64,000 nucleotides of DNA from Rufibacter sediminis (GTDB lineage: Bacteria > Bacteroidota > Bacteroidia > Cytophagales > Hymenobacteraceae), in assembly GCF_014269285.1 (NCBI RefSeq), contig NZ_JACOAF010000020.1:62001-126000 (forward strand), written 5' to 3'. Below the pieces are notes generated by a model. That model saw only the letters and a program-made list of their open reading frames with translations, was not told the origin of the DNA and did no database searches. Both the position numbers and the translations under genes were made by a program. This document shows, one piece after another, positions 8,193-16,049 of this stretch (position 1 is the first letter of the stretch; each line of letters opens with the position of its first letter).

Positions 8193-10022
8193 ATGGAAGA
8201 AAAAGGCACGATTTCGATTCACACCGAGAACATTTTCCCCATCATCAAGAAGTTCTTGTACTCAGACCACGAGATTTTCCTGCGGGAGCTGGTGTCTAAC
8301 GCCGTTGACGCGAGCCAGAAAGCCAAGAGCCTCTCCAGCATTGGTGAGCTGAAAGGCGATTTAGGCGAGCTGAAGGTGACCGTGAAGGTGGATAAGGAGA
8401 AAAAGCAAATCATCATCTCGGACAACGGGATAGGGATGACCGCCGAGGAAATCAAGAAATACATCAACCAGATTGCGTTCTCGGGGGCTACCGAGTTTGT
8501 GGAGCGCTACAAAGACTCTAACGCCGACAAGAGCCAAATCATCGGTCAGTTCGGCCTTGGTTTCTACTCGGCGTTTATGGTGGCCAGCACCGTGGAGATT
8601 GACACCTTGTCACACGCAGACGGCGCGGAGCCTGCGCACTGGATTTGCGACGGTTCTACCGAGTTCTCCATCACCAACGGAACCCGCACCGAGCGCGGAA
8701 CGGATGTGATTCTGAACATCGCTGAGGATTCTGAGGAGTTCCTGGAGGAAGCCCGTCTGCAATCCATCCTGAACAAATACTGCAAGTTCCTGCCTATTCT
8801 GGTGGAGTTCAACGGCGAGGTTATCAACAACCCGAACCCTATCTGGACCAAGTCTCCGTCTGACTTAACCGACGAGGACTACAAGAACTTTTACAAAGAA
8901 CTGTATCCGTTCTCGGAGGACCCGCTGTTCTGGATTCACCTGAACGTGGACTATCCGTTCAACCTCACCGGTATTCTGTACTTCCCGAAGGTGAAGAACG
9001 AGTTCGATTTCCAGAAAAACAAAATCCAGCTCTACAGCCGCCAGGTGTTCATCACCGATGAGGTGAAAGACGTGGTGCCGGAGTTCCTGATGCTGCTGCA
9101 CGGCGTGATTGACTCCCCAGACATTCCGTTGAACGTGAGCCGCTCGTTCCTGCAGGCCGATGCCAACGTGAAGAAAATCAACACCTACATCACCCGGAAG
9201 GTGGCTGATAAGCTGAACGAAATCTACAAGAAAGACCGCACCGCCTACGAAGAGAAGTGGAACGACATTGGCGTATTCGTGAAGTACGGCATGCTGTCAG
9301 ATGACAAGTTCTACGAGAAAGCGAAAGACTTCGCGCTGCTGCAAAGCACCGACGAGAAGTTCTACACCCTGGAAGAGTACCGCAACTACGTGCAGGCCAA
9401 CCAAACCGACAAAGACGGCAACCTGGTTCTTCTCTACACTACTGATGCCGAGAAGCAGCACGCTTTCATTGAGACTGCCAAAAACCGCAACTATGACGTG
9501 GTGAAGCTGGACACCATGATTGACCCGCACTTCATTGGTCAGTTAGAGCAGAAATTGGAGAAAACGACCCTGAAACGCGTTGACGCCGACACCATTGACA
9601 AGCTCATCCAGACCGATGCCAAACCGGAGAGCGTGCTGTCTGAAGACGAAACCACGCGTCTGAAGGAGCTGTTTGAGAAAGCCATCTCTAACCAGAACAT
9701 GACCGTGGGCGTGGAAGCCCTGAGCGTGGATGACCAGCCGGTGATTATCACGCTACCTGAATTCATGCGCCGCATGAAAGACATAAACCGCATGGGCGGC
9801 GGTGGCGGCATGATGATGATGGGCAACCTACCCGACATGTACAACGTGACCATCAACGCCAACCACCCCATCAACCACCGCATCCTGAAAGGCGATGACG
9901 AACGCGGCGAGAAAATCGCGAAGCAAGCCTATGACCTGGCGTTGTTGTCACAGAACATGCTGTCTGGGGCTGCCTTAACGGCCTTCGTGAAGCGTAGCGT
10001 GGAGCTGATTGACAAAGAATAG
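8193..10022 (+). CDS. htpG: Molecular chaperone HtpG (Hsp90 family)
   Basis: A 609-residue cytosolic ATP-dependent chaperone. The N-terminal GHKL ATPase shows ELVSNAVDAS (ATP/Mg site, about residue 35), DNGIGMT (about 80) and GQFGLGFYSAFMV (about 117). The middle domain contains FNLTGILYFP and the client/ATPase-coupling loop with NVSRSFLQ (about 315). The C-terminal part includes a Gly/Met stretch (GGGGGMMMMGN) and dimerisation helices. Length is typical for Bacteroidota HtpG. The ATG at 8193 opens directly into the conserved N-terminal strand. It stands alone, with a MITE-like repeat upstream and a bidirectional terminator downstream shared with the convergent gene. Confidence 0.97.
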   Translation: MEEKGTISIHTENIFPIIKKFLYSDHEIFLRELVSNAVDASQKAKSLSSIGELKGDLGELKVTVKVDKEKKQIIISDNGIGMTAEEIKKYINQIAFSGATEFVERYKDSNADKSQIIGQFGLGFYSAFMVASTVEIDTLSHADGAEPAHWICDGSTEFSITNGTRTERGTDVILNIAEDSEEFLEEARLQSILNKYCKFLPILVEFNGEVINNPNPIWTKSPSDLTDEDYKNFYKELYPFSEDPLFWIHLNVDYPFNLTGILYFPKVKNEFDFQKNKIQLYSRQVFITDEVKDVVPEFLMLLHGVIDSPDIPLNVSRSFLQADANVKKINTYITRKVADKLNEIYKKDRTAYEEKWNDIGVFVKYGMLSDDKFYEKAKDFALLQSTDEKFYTLEEYRNYVQANQTDKDGNLVLLYTTDAEKQHAFIETAKNRNYDVVKLDTMIDPHFIGQLEQKLEKTTLKRVDADTIDKLIQTDAKPESVLSEDETTRLKELFEKAISNQNMTVGVEALSVDDQPVIITLPEFMRRMKDINRMGGGGGMMMMGNLPDMYNVTINANHPINHRILKGDDERGEKIAKQAYDLALLSQNMLSGAALTAFVKRSVELIDKE

Positions 10023-10028
10023 CGGCTA

Positions 10029-10063
10029 GTTTAGCGCTGTTTTTATAAAAAGAGGCCGGAAAC
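10029..10063. repeat. 36-bp dispersed palindrome, copy 5 (35 bp)
   Basis: The right half (AAAAAGAGGCCGGAAAC) is also the left arm of the terminator at 10048-10083, so the two hairpins exclude each other. Confidence 0.6.
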
Positions 10064-10083
10064 GTAAGTTTTCGGCCTCTTTT
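10048..10083. terminator. Bidirectional intrinsic terminator between convergent genes
   Basis: AAAAGAGGCCG (10048-10058) pairs with 10073-10083 across a 14-base loop. It serves htpG on the plus strand and the gene at 10099 on the minus strand. Confidence 0.85.
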
Positions 10084-10098
10084 GGTTTTAATGAGATA

Positions 10099-11043
10099 TT
10101 AAAGGAAACTAAGCTGACCTCTTGAATCAACAATGGAGATAGAGGTGAATTTAATTCTGGGCCTCTTTTCAATAAAGACTCCTTGTTTGTCTTGTCTATC
10201 TATATACCCCTTGATTACACAGTTATTGAAAAGCGCAGTTTTGTAATCTTTGATATTTCCTCTCTGAGGTAAACACGTTAACACATGGTTTTGGTAAAGT
10301 AAACCTAAAGTATTCGTCTTCTCATTGCCCCTTGTGATATGACCTTCTAATTCAACATAGGCACCATGTTCTAGTTCTGGGAAGAGTACTTCTTTGTCCT
10401 CTTCCTCATTTAAGAATATATATTTATTTTTATAATTTACCCTTGCTTGTTCCTGTTCTAGCGGTTCAATATAGCCTATCACAAATTCTCTGTCTTCCTC
10501 AACAATACCAATTAACTTCTGGAAGAGACTTTCGGGGCAATTAGAGAAATGCTCCAGAAATTCAACAGGAAACCAGAGTATTCTATCATAATCGTTTTTC
10601 AACCCAATAAACCTATTGTCTGGTGAGAAAGATATATTTCTAAAATGCTTTCTACTTAATGACCCTAAATGAGTAGCCGCTTTGATAACCCAGGTCATTG
10701 CCTTGAAGGCATTCTTAAAGATGTCTTTAAACCCAAAATCTTTGAAATCATTCTTGGCCATTTCTTCAAGAGCACTTCCAACATACTTGCCGATACCCCA
10801 TGCCGCTAATCCTTTTAGAAGCAACTCGTCAAGATTCTCTGAGAATATTGCTTCCCAACTTCCTTTTCTAATTCGAACTGGAATTTCAAAAGGAATAAGT
10901 TCTAAGTCAGGATATTCCTGATACAAGAAAAATCTAAGTGCCTCATCTATACCAGATAAAGCACTTGCTGTTTTTCGAGCATCTAAAAAGCCATCCTCAA
11001 CAAGTTTTCCTTCATACTTAATGAAAGCTGCAACTGAATCCAT
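10099..11043 (-). CDS. Hypothetical protein, AT-rich, possibly DUF7946-like
   Basis: A 314-residue soluble-looking protein without signal peptide or clear membrane segment. The N-terminus reads IKYEGKLVEDGFLDARKTAS, then ALSGIDEALRFFLY and an IRKGSWEAIF strand. This layout recalls the weakly characterised DUF7946-type proteins, but I cannot confirm it. The C-terminal third has beta-rich stretches (YVELEGHITRGNEKTN, CVIKGYIDR). Base composition and codon use are far more AT-rich than the neighbouring htpG and namZ genes, as are the 250 bases upstream, which suggests horizontal acquisition. There is no partner gene in the same orientation. Function unknown. Confidence 0.6.
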   Translation of the reverse strand: MDSVAAFIKYEGKLVEDGFLDARKTASALSGIDEALRFFLYQEYPDLELIPFEIPVRIRKGSWEAIFSENLDELLLKGLAAWGIGKYVGSALEEMAKNDFKDFGFKDIFKNAFKAMTWVIKAATHLGSLSRKHFRNISFSPDNRFIGLKNDYDRILWFPVEFLEHFSNCPESLFQKLIGIVEEDREFVIGYIEPLEQEQARVNYKNKYIFLNEEEDKEVLFPELEHGAYVELEGHITRGNEKTNTLGLLYQNHVLTCLPQRGNIKDYKTALFNNCVIKGYIDRQDKQGVFIEKRPRIKFTSISIVDSRGQLSFL

Positions 11044-11293
11044 TTAATTTAAATTTTCTAGGAGTTCAAATCCTATTGTTGAGTAGTAATAATATTGAGC
11101 TTTCTTCTAAAAGTTGAATATATAAAATTGTGGTTGTCAAATTGCTATTTACAATGTAAGTGCCATACCTCAATAAGAGGAGGCTTTTACAATCCTCTCT
11201 TTTTAATTTTTTTTAAAAACATTTTCTAACTCTCTGCTTCCTTTCTACATTGCAAGCATTCTTCCGTTCATTGAACTTGTTCTCCCAAAAACT

Positions 11294-12562
11294 ATGACTA
11301 AATCTTTCCTATCTTACCTTTCCATCGGCTTTTTAACCTTGGCGTTAGGCTGTTCTTCCTGTTCCAAGGAAGCTTCTACCACGGCCACAACTCCTTCCTC
11401 CCAAAGCAGTTCCACCTCAGCCAAAGCCAAACCGGGGCTTATCACCGGGGCCGACCAGACCGAGAAATATGTGCCGTACCTGAAAAGCAAGAAAGTGGCC
11501 ATGGTGGTGAATCAGTCTTCCACCATCGGCGGGAAGTCTAGTGTGGATAGCCTGTTGGCGGCGGGGATTCAGATTGTGAAGGTGTTCGGGCCGGAGCACG
11601 GCTTCAGAGGAAATGCCAGCAACGGCGCGAAGGTAGACGACGAGGTAGACGCGAAAACCGGCATTCCCATTATCTCCTTGTACGGCAAAAAGAAAAAGCC
11701 CAGTAAAGAAGATTTGGCGGGCATAGACGTGCTCATCTATGACATCCAAGACGTGGGCGTACGCTTCTACACCAACATCAACACCCTGCGCGATGTCATG
11801 GAATCTGCCGCCGAGCACAACGTGGAGATGATGGTGCTCGACCGGCCTAACCCGCACGCGTACATGATTGATGGTCCCATTCTGGATATGAAGTATAAAT
11901 CGGGCATCGGGCAGTTTCCTATTCCCATTGCGCACGGCCTTACCGTAGGTGAGTTTGCCCAAATGGTGAACGGCGAAGGCTGGATGGAGAAAGGCCTGAA
12001 GCTGAACAAGCTCCACATCATCAAACTGGCCAATTACCACCATGACATGCCGTACGTGCTGCCGGTGAACCCCTCGCCCAACCTGAACACGCCGCAGAGC
12101 GTGATGCTGTACCCCAGTCTGTGTCTGTTTGAGGGAACCATCATCAGCCAGGGGCGCGGCACGCACATGCCATTCGCCGTGCTGGGTGCTCCGGCCCTGA
12201 AAGGCAAATACGAGTTCAATTTCACCCCGGTTAGCATCCAGGGCATGAGCGAATCGCCGCTGCACATGAACGAGGTGTGTTACGGGTTAGACCTGCGGAA
12301 CTATGACGTGGAGCAACTCAGAAAGAAGCGCCAGATCAACCTGAGCTGGATGATAGAACTCTACAAAGCCTACCCCGAGAAAGCGCGGTTTTTTGACTCA
12401 TCCTACAGCAAGCAGATGGGCGTGATTGAACGACTAGCCGGCGTAGCCGATTTCCGGAAGCAGATAGAAGAAGGCTGGTCTGAAGAGCGAATCAGAGAAA
12501 CCTGGGAGCCGGGCCTGAAAGCGTACAAGGAAATGCGCAAGAAGTACCTGTTGTACCCCTGA
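11294..12562 (+). CDS. namZ: NamZ-like exo-beta-N-acetylmuramidase (DUF1343), lipoprotein
   Basis: A 422-residue protein. The signal peptide ends in a lipobox (TLALGC, Cys at about residue 20), followed by a Ser/Thr-rich linker to about residue 48. The rest is one DUF1343 domain (PF07075) with MVVNQSSTI, KVFGPEHGFRG, LIYDIQDVGVRFYT, MVLDRPNPH and a C-terminal GWSEERIRETWEPGL block. Bacillus NamZ (YbbC) removes terminal MurNAc from peptidoglycan fragments, and the conserved GPEHGFRG and DVGVRFYT blocks are present here. This points to periplasmic or surface cell-wall turnover. It is monocistronic, ending in a perfect palindromic terminator. The 250 bases upstream are AT-rich and show no certain promoter. 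Confidence 0.85.
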   Translation: MTKSFLSYLSIGFLTLALGCSSCSKEASTTATTPSSQSSSTSAKAKPGLITGADQTEKYVPYLKSKKVAMVVNQSSTIGGKSSVDSLLAAGIQIVKVFGPEHGFRGNASNGAKVDDEVDAKTGIPIISLYGKKKKPSKEDLAGIDVLIYDIQDVGVRFYTNINTLRDVMESAAEHNVEMMVLDRPNPHAYMIDGPILDMKYKSGIGQFPIPIAHGLTVGEFAQMVNGEGWMEKGLKLNKLHIIKLANYHHDMPYVLPVNPSPNLNTPQSVMLYPSLCLFEGTIISQGRGTHMPFAVLGAPALKGKYEFNFTPVSIQGMSESPLHMNEVCYGLDLRNYDVEQLRKKRQINLSWMIELYKAYPEKARFFDSSYSKQMGVIERLAGVADFRKQIEEGWSEERIRETWEPGLKAYKEMRKKYLLYP

Positions 12563-12584
12563 GCAAAACCGGCGTAGCCCTTCC

Positions 12585-12620
12585 ATTTTAGCCCTGTTTT
12601 CATCAAAAGAGGCCAGAAAC
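12585..12620. repeat. 36-bp dispersed palindrome, copy 6
   Basis: 36 bp, first base A instead of G. Its right half is re-used as the left arm of the terminator at 12605-12640. Confidence 0.65.
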
Positions 12621-12640
12621 GTACGTTTCTGGCCTCTTTT
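12605..12640. terminator. Perfect 36-bp palindromic terminator
   Basis: AAAAGAGGCCAGAAACGT followed by its exact complement, so the whole 36 bp is self-complementary and symmetric. It ends both namZ (plus) and the DoxX-like gene (minus, stop at 12657). Confidence 0.85.
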
Positions 12641-12656
12641 ATTCGACTACTTTCTG

Positions 12657-13409
12657 TCAAGCGAAGGGAAGCATCGCGCTTCTTCTACTTGAGCGCCACA
12701 GGTTGACCAGCAGCAGGATCAGGAGAACCGCCGTGTTAGCAACTAAAACAGACATTAGCATAGAGATAGAACCCAGCGTCATCAGGAACATATTAGTAAT
12801 CGCCTGCGCCACTATCACCTTCTCCCATTTATTCAGCCCATCGGGCAGCAAGATACAGGCCCCCACCAAAGCAAAAGTCAGCAAGCCAAGGGAATTGGTG
12901 ATGACGGTAGTTTGCAGCAGGGCACTCCCCATTGTGGCTCCCGCCGAAAGAAGAATAGCCCAGGGCAGCCTGCCGTTCCTGTACTTTTCCAACGCAGAGG
13001 GCCCTACAGGTGCTATTGCCTCTGCCGAAAACAGAAACTTGAACCGTTGATATTCATACAGGAGCAAGGCCACGTTCAGGCCCAGAAAAACCGCATTGAC
13101 ATAGGGTGTGCCACTCCAGTTCTGGGAGATTGTCACGGCCAGAATAGAGATGTTTATGGGTACCAGCATCACCGCGCCCAGCGTGCTGAACCGCTGCGAG
13201 AACAGTAGTGCGCCTATTACCACCTGACTCACGGCCACCACCTGCGCGAAAAAAGCTAACCCATATTCCGCGAGCCGTTCCTCCAGCCACGGCGGCCCAA
13301 TCAGCTGCCCGAAGTTACCGTGCGTGAGTTTGCAGATTCCCGCCGAGAAGAAGACGTAGCCTAGAAACAGGCGGGTAAGGAGCACCAGAAAGTCTTTGTT
13401 TTTGATCAT
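12657..13409 (-). CDS. DoxX/MauE-like integral membrane protein
   Basis: About 250 residues and six to eight hydrophobic segments. The N-terminal block LVLLTRLFLGYVFFSAGICKLTHG carries the R...G..F..SG..KL pattern of DoxX/MauE-like membrane proteins. The ATG at 13409 is preferred; the longer frame starts inside a degenerate 36-bp repeat (13430-13465). Members act in quinone- or thiol-linked redox membrane complexes in some species, but the role here is unknown. A loop at about residue 140 (ALEKYRNGRLPW) separates a DoxX half from a second hydrophobic half. It follows ygiD on the same strand but a terminator lies between them. Confidence 0.65.
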   Translation of the reverse strand: MIKNKDFLVLLTRLFLGYVFFSAGICKLTHGNFGQLIGPPWLEERLAEYGLAFFAQVVAVSQVVIGALLFSQRFSTLGAVMLVPINISILAVTISQNWSGTPYVNAVFLGLNVALLLYEYQRFKFLFSAEAIAPVGPSALEKYRNGRLPWAILLSAGATMGSALLQTTVITNSLGLLTFALVGACILLPDGLNKWEKVIVAQAITNMFLMTLGSISMLMSVLVANTAVLLILLLVNLWRSSRRSAMLPFA

Positions 13410-13585
13410 GGCCTTAACGGTTGAAGTACGTTTCAGGGGCGATTTTCCAGAAAGCCGCTCCTTTGATGACCACAAGTAAAGCAGCTCTCTTTCCGCCTGA
13501 AAATCTTTTAGACCAACCGCCGCATCACCTAGACCAACTCCGGCTTTTTACCTGATCCTCAGCAGAAAGAAAACAGCTGCTGGTC

Positions 13586-13621
13586 GTTTTGGAGGTATTT
13601 TCACCAAAACAGGCCGAAATC
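13586..13621. repeat. 36-bp dispersed palindrome, copy 7
   Basis: 36 bp. The right arm overlaps the terminator at 13607-13636. Confidence 0.65.
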
Positions 13622-13636
13622 GCTTCCGGCCTGTTT
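13607..13636 (-). terminator. Intrinsic terminator after the YgiD-like gene
   Basis: AAACAGGCCG pairs with CGGCCTGTTT across 10 bases. On the minus strand it runs into TTTT. It shares its distal arm with repeat copy 7. Confidence 0.75.
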
Positions 13637-13656
13637 CAGAGATATGACGTGAGCGC

Positions 13657-14535
13657 CTAAGCGCCTATTTTCACCGAGGTCATGGTCAAAGACCCGCCTA
13701 CCATTTTGTCATTGAAGAACGAGGTTTCTTCGTCTTTGCCCTGCAAGCCCAGCGTGTACAGCAGCGGCAGGTAATGTTCTACCGTAGGTATGGCCAGCAA
13801 CGCCTCTTTGCCCAAGGTCTGGTAGTTAATGAGCGGCTGGTGGTCGCGGTTCTGGATGAGGGCTTTGAATTTCTCGTTGATGGTGTGGGTCCAGTCGTAG
13901 CCGCCGCCGTTGATCATGCTCCAACTGACCATGCGCAGGTTGTGCACCATGTTGCCGCTGCCCACAATGAGCACGCCTTTCTTGCGCAGCGCCGTCAGAT
14001 CTTTAGCCAGGTCATAGTGGTACTGCGGCCCTTTGGTGTAGTCAATGCTGAGTTGCAGCACGGGTACGTTGGCCTGGGGGTACATGTGCCGGATGATGGT
14101 CCAGGTGCCGTGGTCCAGGCCCCAGTCGTGGTCAAGTTCCACGTGGGTAGAGGTAATCAACTCCGCCGTCTCCTTCGCCAGGGCCGCGTCACCGGGCGAG
14201 GGGTACTGCACCGCGAACAGCTCCTGCGGAAATCCGCCGAAGTCATGGATAGTCTGCGGGAAGTCCATGGACGTGATTCTGGTGCCCCTAGTGAACCAGT
14301 GCGCCGAGACCACCAGCACCGCCTTAGGCACCGGAATCTCCTGCGCCATCTTCTTCCACCGCTGGCTGAATTCATTGTCTTCGATGCCGTTCATGGGTGA
14401 GCCGTGCCCAATGAAGAGCACCGGCATGGTATAGTCCTGAGAGGTTAGATCCTCGGTAAATTTTCTGAAAGCGCTTATGGTGGTCATCGTGATTGCTCCT
14501 CCTGCTATGGATTGTATGAAAGTTCTTCTTTTCAC
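13657..14535 (-). CDS. ygiD: DODA-type extradiol ring-cleavage dioxygenase, YgiD-like
   Basis: A 292-residue protein of the 4,5-DOPA dioxygenase family (LigB fold). Metal-ligand His blocks are visible: GHGSPMN (about residue 45), VVSAHWFTRG (about 80), MVHNLRMVSW (about 195) and VEHYLPLLY (about 255). The motif LDHGTWTIIRHMYP is also diagnostic. Unlike Escherichia coli YgiD it begins with a twin-arginine-like signal (MKRRTFIQSIAGGAI), so it is probably exported folded. The physiological substrate is unclear; extradiol cleavage of a catechol is expected. A Crp/Fnr regulator ends 130 bases upstream on the same strand and may control it. Confidence 0.85.
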   Translation of the reverse strand: MKRRTFIQSIAGGAITMTTISAFRKFTEDLTSQDYTMPVLFIGHGSPMNGIEDNEFSQRWKKMAQEIPVPKAVLVVSAHWFTRGTRITSMDFPQTIHDFGGFPQELFAVQYPSPGDAALAKETAELITSTHVELDHDWGLDHGTWTIIRHMYPQANVPVLQLSIDYTKGPQYHYDLAKDLTALRKKGVLIVGSGNMVHNLRMVSWSMINGGGYDWTHTINEKFKALIQNRDHQPLINYQTLGKEALLAIPTVEHYLPLLYTLGLQGKDEETSFFNDKMVGGSLTMTSVKIGA

Positions 14536-14664
14536 GAATGTTGCTTTGGGGCGCGAAAAAAGGCGTGTATTTCCTGGGCGAGCGATGAATACAACAAGGC
14601 TATCGCTACCGCAGGTTCACTCTACAAAGGTGAGGAGACCGATGCCCAAAAAGAATAAGGTAGT

Positions 14665-15255
14665 TTAAGAAATGGCCTGCTGGTAGAGGTCCAGCCCCGC
14701 TGATTTGATGGAGCTAAAGAACTCTGGGGTGATGCCCAGGTACGAGGCGATGTGGTACTGCGGAATGCGCTGGCTCAGGCTGGGGAATTTGAGCAGGAAA
14801 TCACGGTAGTTCTCGGCGGCGGTCTGGGTCATGCCATTCAGCATCCGTTTTTTAAACGCGAAGTACCCGTTTTGGAGCAGTTTCCGGTAAAACAGGTTAA
14901 AAACAGGATGCTCCTGCGTGAGCAGCTCAAAGGCATTGGTGTTGATCTGGACGTACTGCGTCTGCTCCAACGCCTGAATGGAAAGCAAGGCTGGCTGATG
15001 GAAGGAGATGTCGCTGATCCAGTACCGCTCTACCGCAAATTCCAGGTTCACCTCCTTGCCCGCCTGGTCCACGATAAACGACCGCAGGCAGCCGTGCAGC
15101 ACAAAGTATATCTGCTGGTTCAACTCGCCGGTGCGCAGCAGAAACTGTTTCTTCTTCGCCTCCTGCGTGACGCAGATGGCCATAAACGCGGCTTCCTCCT
15201 CGGGCGTGAGCGAGACGTGTTGGGCGAGGGCCGCGGTGAGGAGGTCGTGAGGCAA
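14665..15255 (-). CDS. Crp/Fnr family transcriptional regulator
   Basis: A 196-residue protein with an N-terminal cyclic-nucleotide-binding-like fold (about residues 20-110: FLLRTGELNQQIYFVLHGCLR, AKKKQ) and a C-terminal winged helix whose recognition region is QRIPQYHIASYLGITPEFF. This is the short Crp/Fnr type common in Bacteroidota, lacking the canonical cAMP-contact Arg-Ser pair. The only start before the domain is TTG at 15255, one base after the stop of the DUF5615 gene; the frame has a stop just upstream, at 15268-15270. It is probably translated from the toxin-antitoxin transcript. The likely target is itself or the YgiD-like gene downstream. Confidence 0.85.
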   Translation of the reverse strand: MPHDLLTAALAQHVSLTPEEEAAFMAICVTQEAKKKQFLLRTGELNQQIYFVLHGCLRSFIVDQAGKEVNLEFAVERYWISDISFHQPALLSIQALEQTQYVQINTNAFELLTQEHPVFNLFYRKLLQNGYFAFKKRMLNGMTQTAAENYRDFLLKFPSLSQRIPQYHIASYLGITPEFFSSIKSAGLDLYQQAIS

Positions 15256-15256
15256 A

Positions 15257-15580
15257 TCAGAAAGAAATTACAGTGGGGCCTGGGCGCAAAGGATGAGCTA
15301 GAACTTCCCTGATCACCGGAACCATTGTGCTCAGCGTCATATACGTATTATCTGGCGCAGCCAATAAAAGGACCGGGGTGGAATACTTGGTAAAGTTCTG
15401 CTGGAACTGGAGGTTTTTGTCAAAAGTAAGCAAAGCATCAAAGCTTTCGGTAAAGAGCAACAGCATGAGCTCCCCGTTCTTCTTCCCATTCCAGCCTTTG
15501 TCACGAACGGTGTAGATTTCGTGTTCTGCAAAGTCGGTTTTCAGGCGTTTGGGCAAGTTCTCATCAAGCAGCAGTTTCAT
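15257..15580 (-). CDS. DUF5615 PIN-like toxin component
   Basis: A 107-residue protein beginning MKLLLDENLPKRLK, the signature first strand of the PIN-like DUF5615 family with its catalytic-type Asp, followed by DALLTFDKNL with a second acidic cluster. The ATG at 15580 is chosen so that the protein begins directly with that strand. It overlaps the upstream DUF433 gene by 17 bases, the usual layout of a type II toxin-antitoxin pair. RNase activity is expected from the PIN fold but is unproven for this subfamily. Confidence 0.8.
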   Translation of the reverse strand: MKLLLDENLPKRLKTDFAEHEIYTVRDKGWNGKKNGELMLLLFTESFDALLTFDKNLQFQQNFTKYSTPVLLLAAPDNTYMTLSTMVPVIREVLAHPLRPGPTVISF

Positions 15581-15806
15581 ATAGCTGCTCAATGTTTTTT
15601 GACGTCACTAGTTTTTCTGCAATCCCTAAAACGCCCACCGCATGCTCTCTGAGGACCGTAGGAAAATCTTCCAGAAAGTCATCTAGTGAAACTCCTTTCT
15701 CCAGGTGAGCGAACAGGGCCTCAATGGGAACCCGGGTTCCTTTAAACACGGGCTGCCCAGCCAGAATGTCTTGGTCAATGGTGATATAATCTTTGATAGC
15801 TGCCAT
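15564..15806 (-). CDS. DUF433 antitoxin-like protein
   Basis: An 80-residue protein from ATG 15806: YITIDQDILAGQPVFKGTRVPI is the canonical DUF433 block, followed by a helical region (VSLDDFLEDFPTV) that forms a small DNA-binding-like fold. It heads a minus-strand operon (DUF433, DUF5615, Crp/Fnr) with overlaps or one-base spacing. A TATATTTG box sits only four bases before this ATG, so either the mRNA is nearly leaderless or the true promoter is elsewhere. A longer in-frame start at 15848 would add 14 hydrophobic residues with no family support. Confidence 0.8.
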   Translation of the reverse strand: MAAIKDYITIDQDILAGQPVFKGTRVPIEALFAHLEKGVSLDDFLEDFPTVLREHAVGVLGIAEKLVTSKNIEQLYETAA

Positions 15807-15809
15807 ACT

Positions 15810-15817
15810 CAAATATA
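15810..15817 (-). promoter_or_regulatory. Possible -7 box TATATTTG next to the start codon
   Basis: Consensus match on the minus strand, ending four bases before the DUF433 ATG. If it is used, the transcript would be leaderless. Confidence 0.3.
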
Positions 15818-15904
15818 CGCGTAAAGGGAACAAGAGGCTCTTTTTCACGGAATGGGCTCAAACGAGAGCTGGAGACAGTGAACGCAGCCCAACATCGAAA
15901 TAGA

Positions 15905-15980
15905 GTAGGGACCATCCCTGGTAGTAGTCCTGTTACAAGTGCCGTTCCGAAAAAGAGCAACCACCAGGGATTGCCCCTAC
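15905..15980. repeat. Inverted repeat, about 21-bp arms
   Basis: 15905-15925 (GTAGGGACCATCCCTGGTAG...) and 15958-15980 (ending ATTGCCCCTAC) are imperfect inverted copies around the core ATCCCTGGT/ACCAGGGAT. No ORF inside. MITE-like. Confidence 0.6.
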
Positions 15981-16007
15981 CTCAGAAACATTGAAAAGAG
16001 CATGACT

Positions 16008-16043
16008 GTTTTAGGCTAGTTTTCAGGAAAACAGGCCCAAAAC
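16008..16043. repeat. 36-bp dispersed palindrome, copy 8
   Basis: 36 bp with the complete GTTTT/TTTT/AAAA/AAAAC skeleton. Located seven bases past the stop of the nitronate monooxygenase gene. Confidence 0.8.
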
Positions 16044-16049
16044 AGCCTA

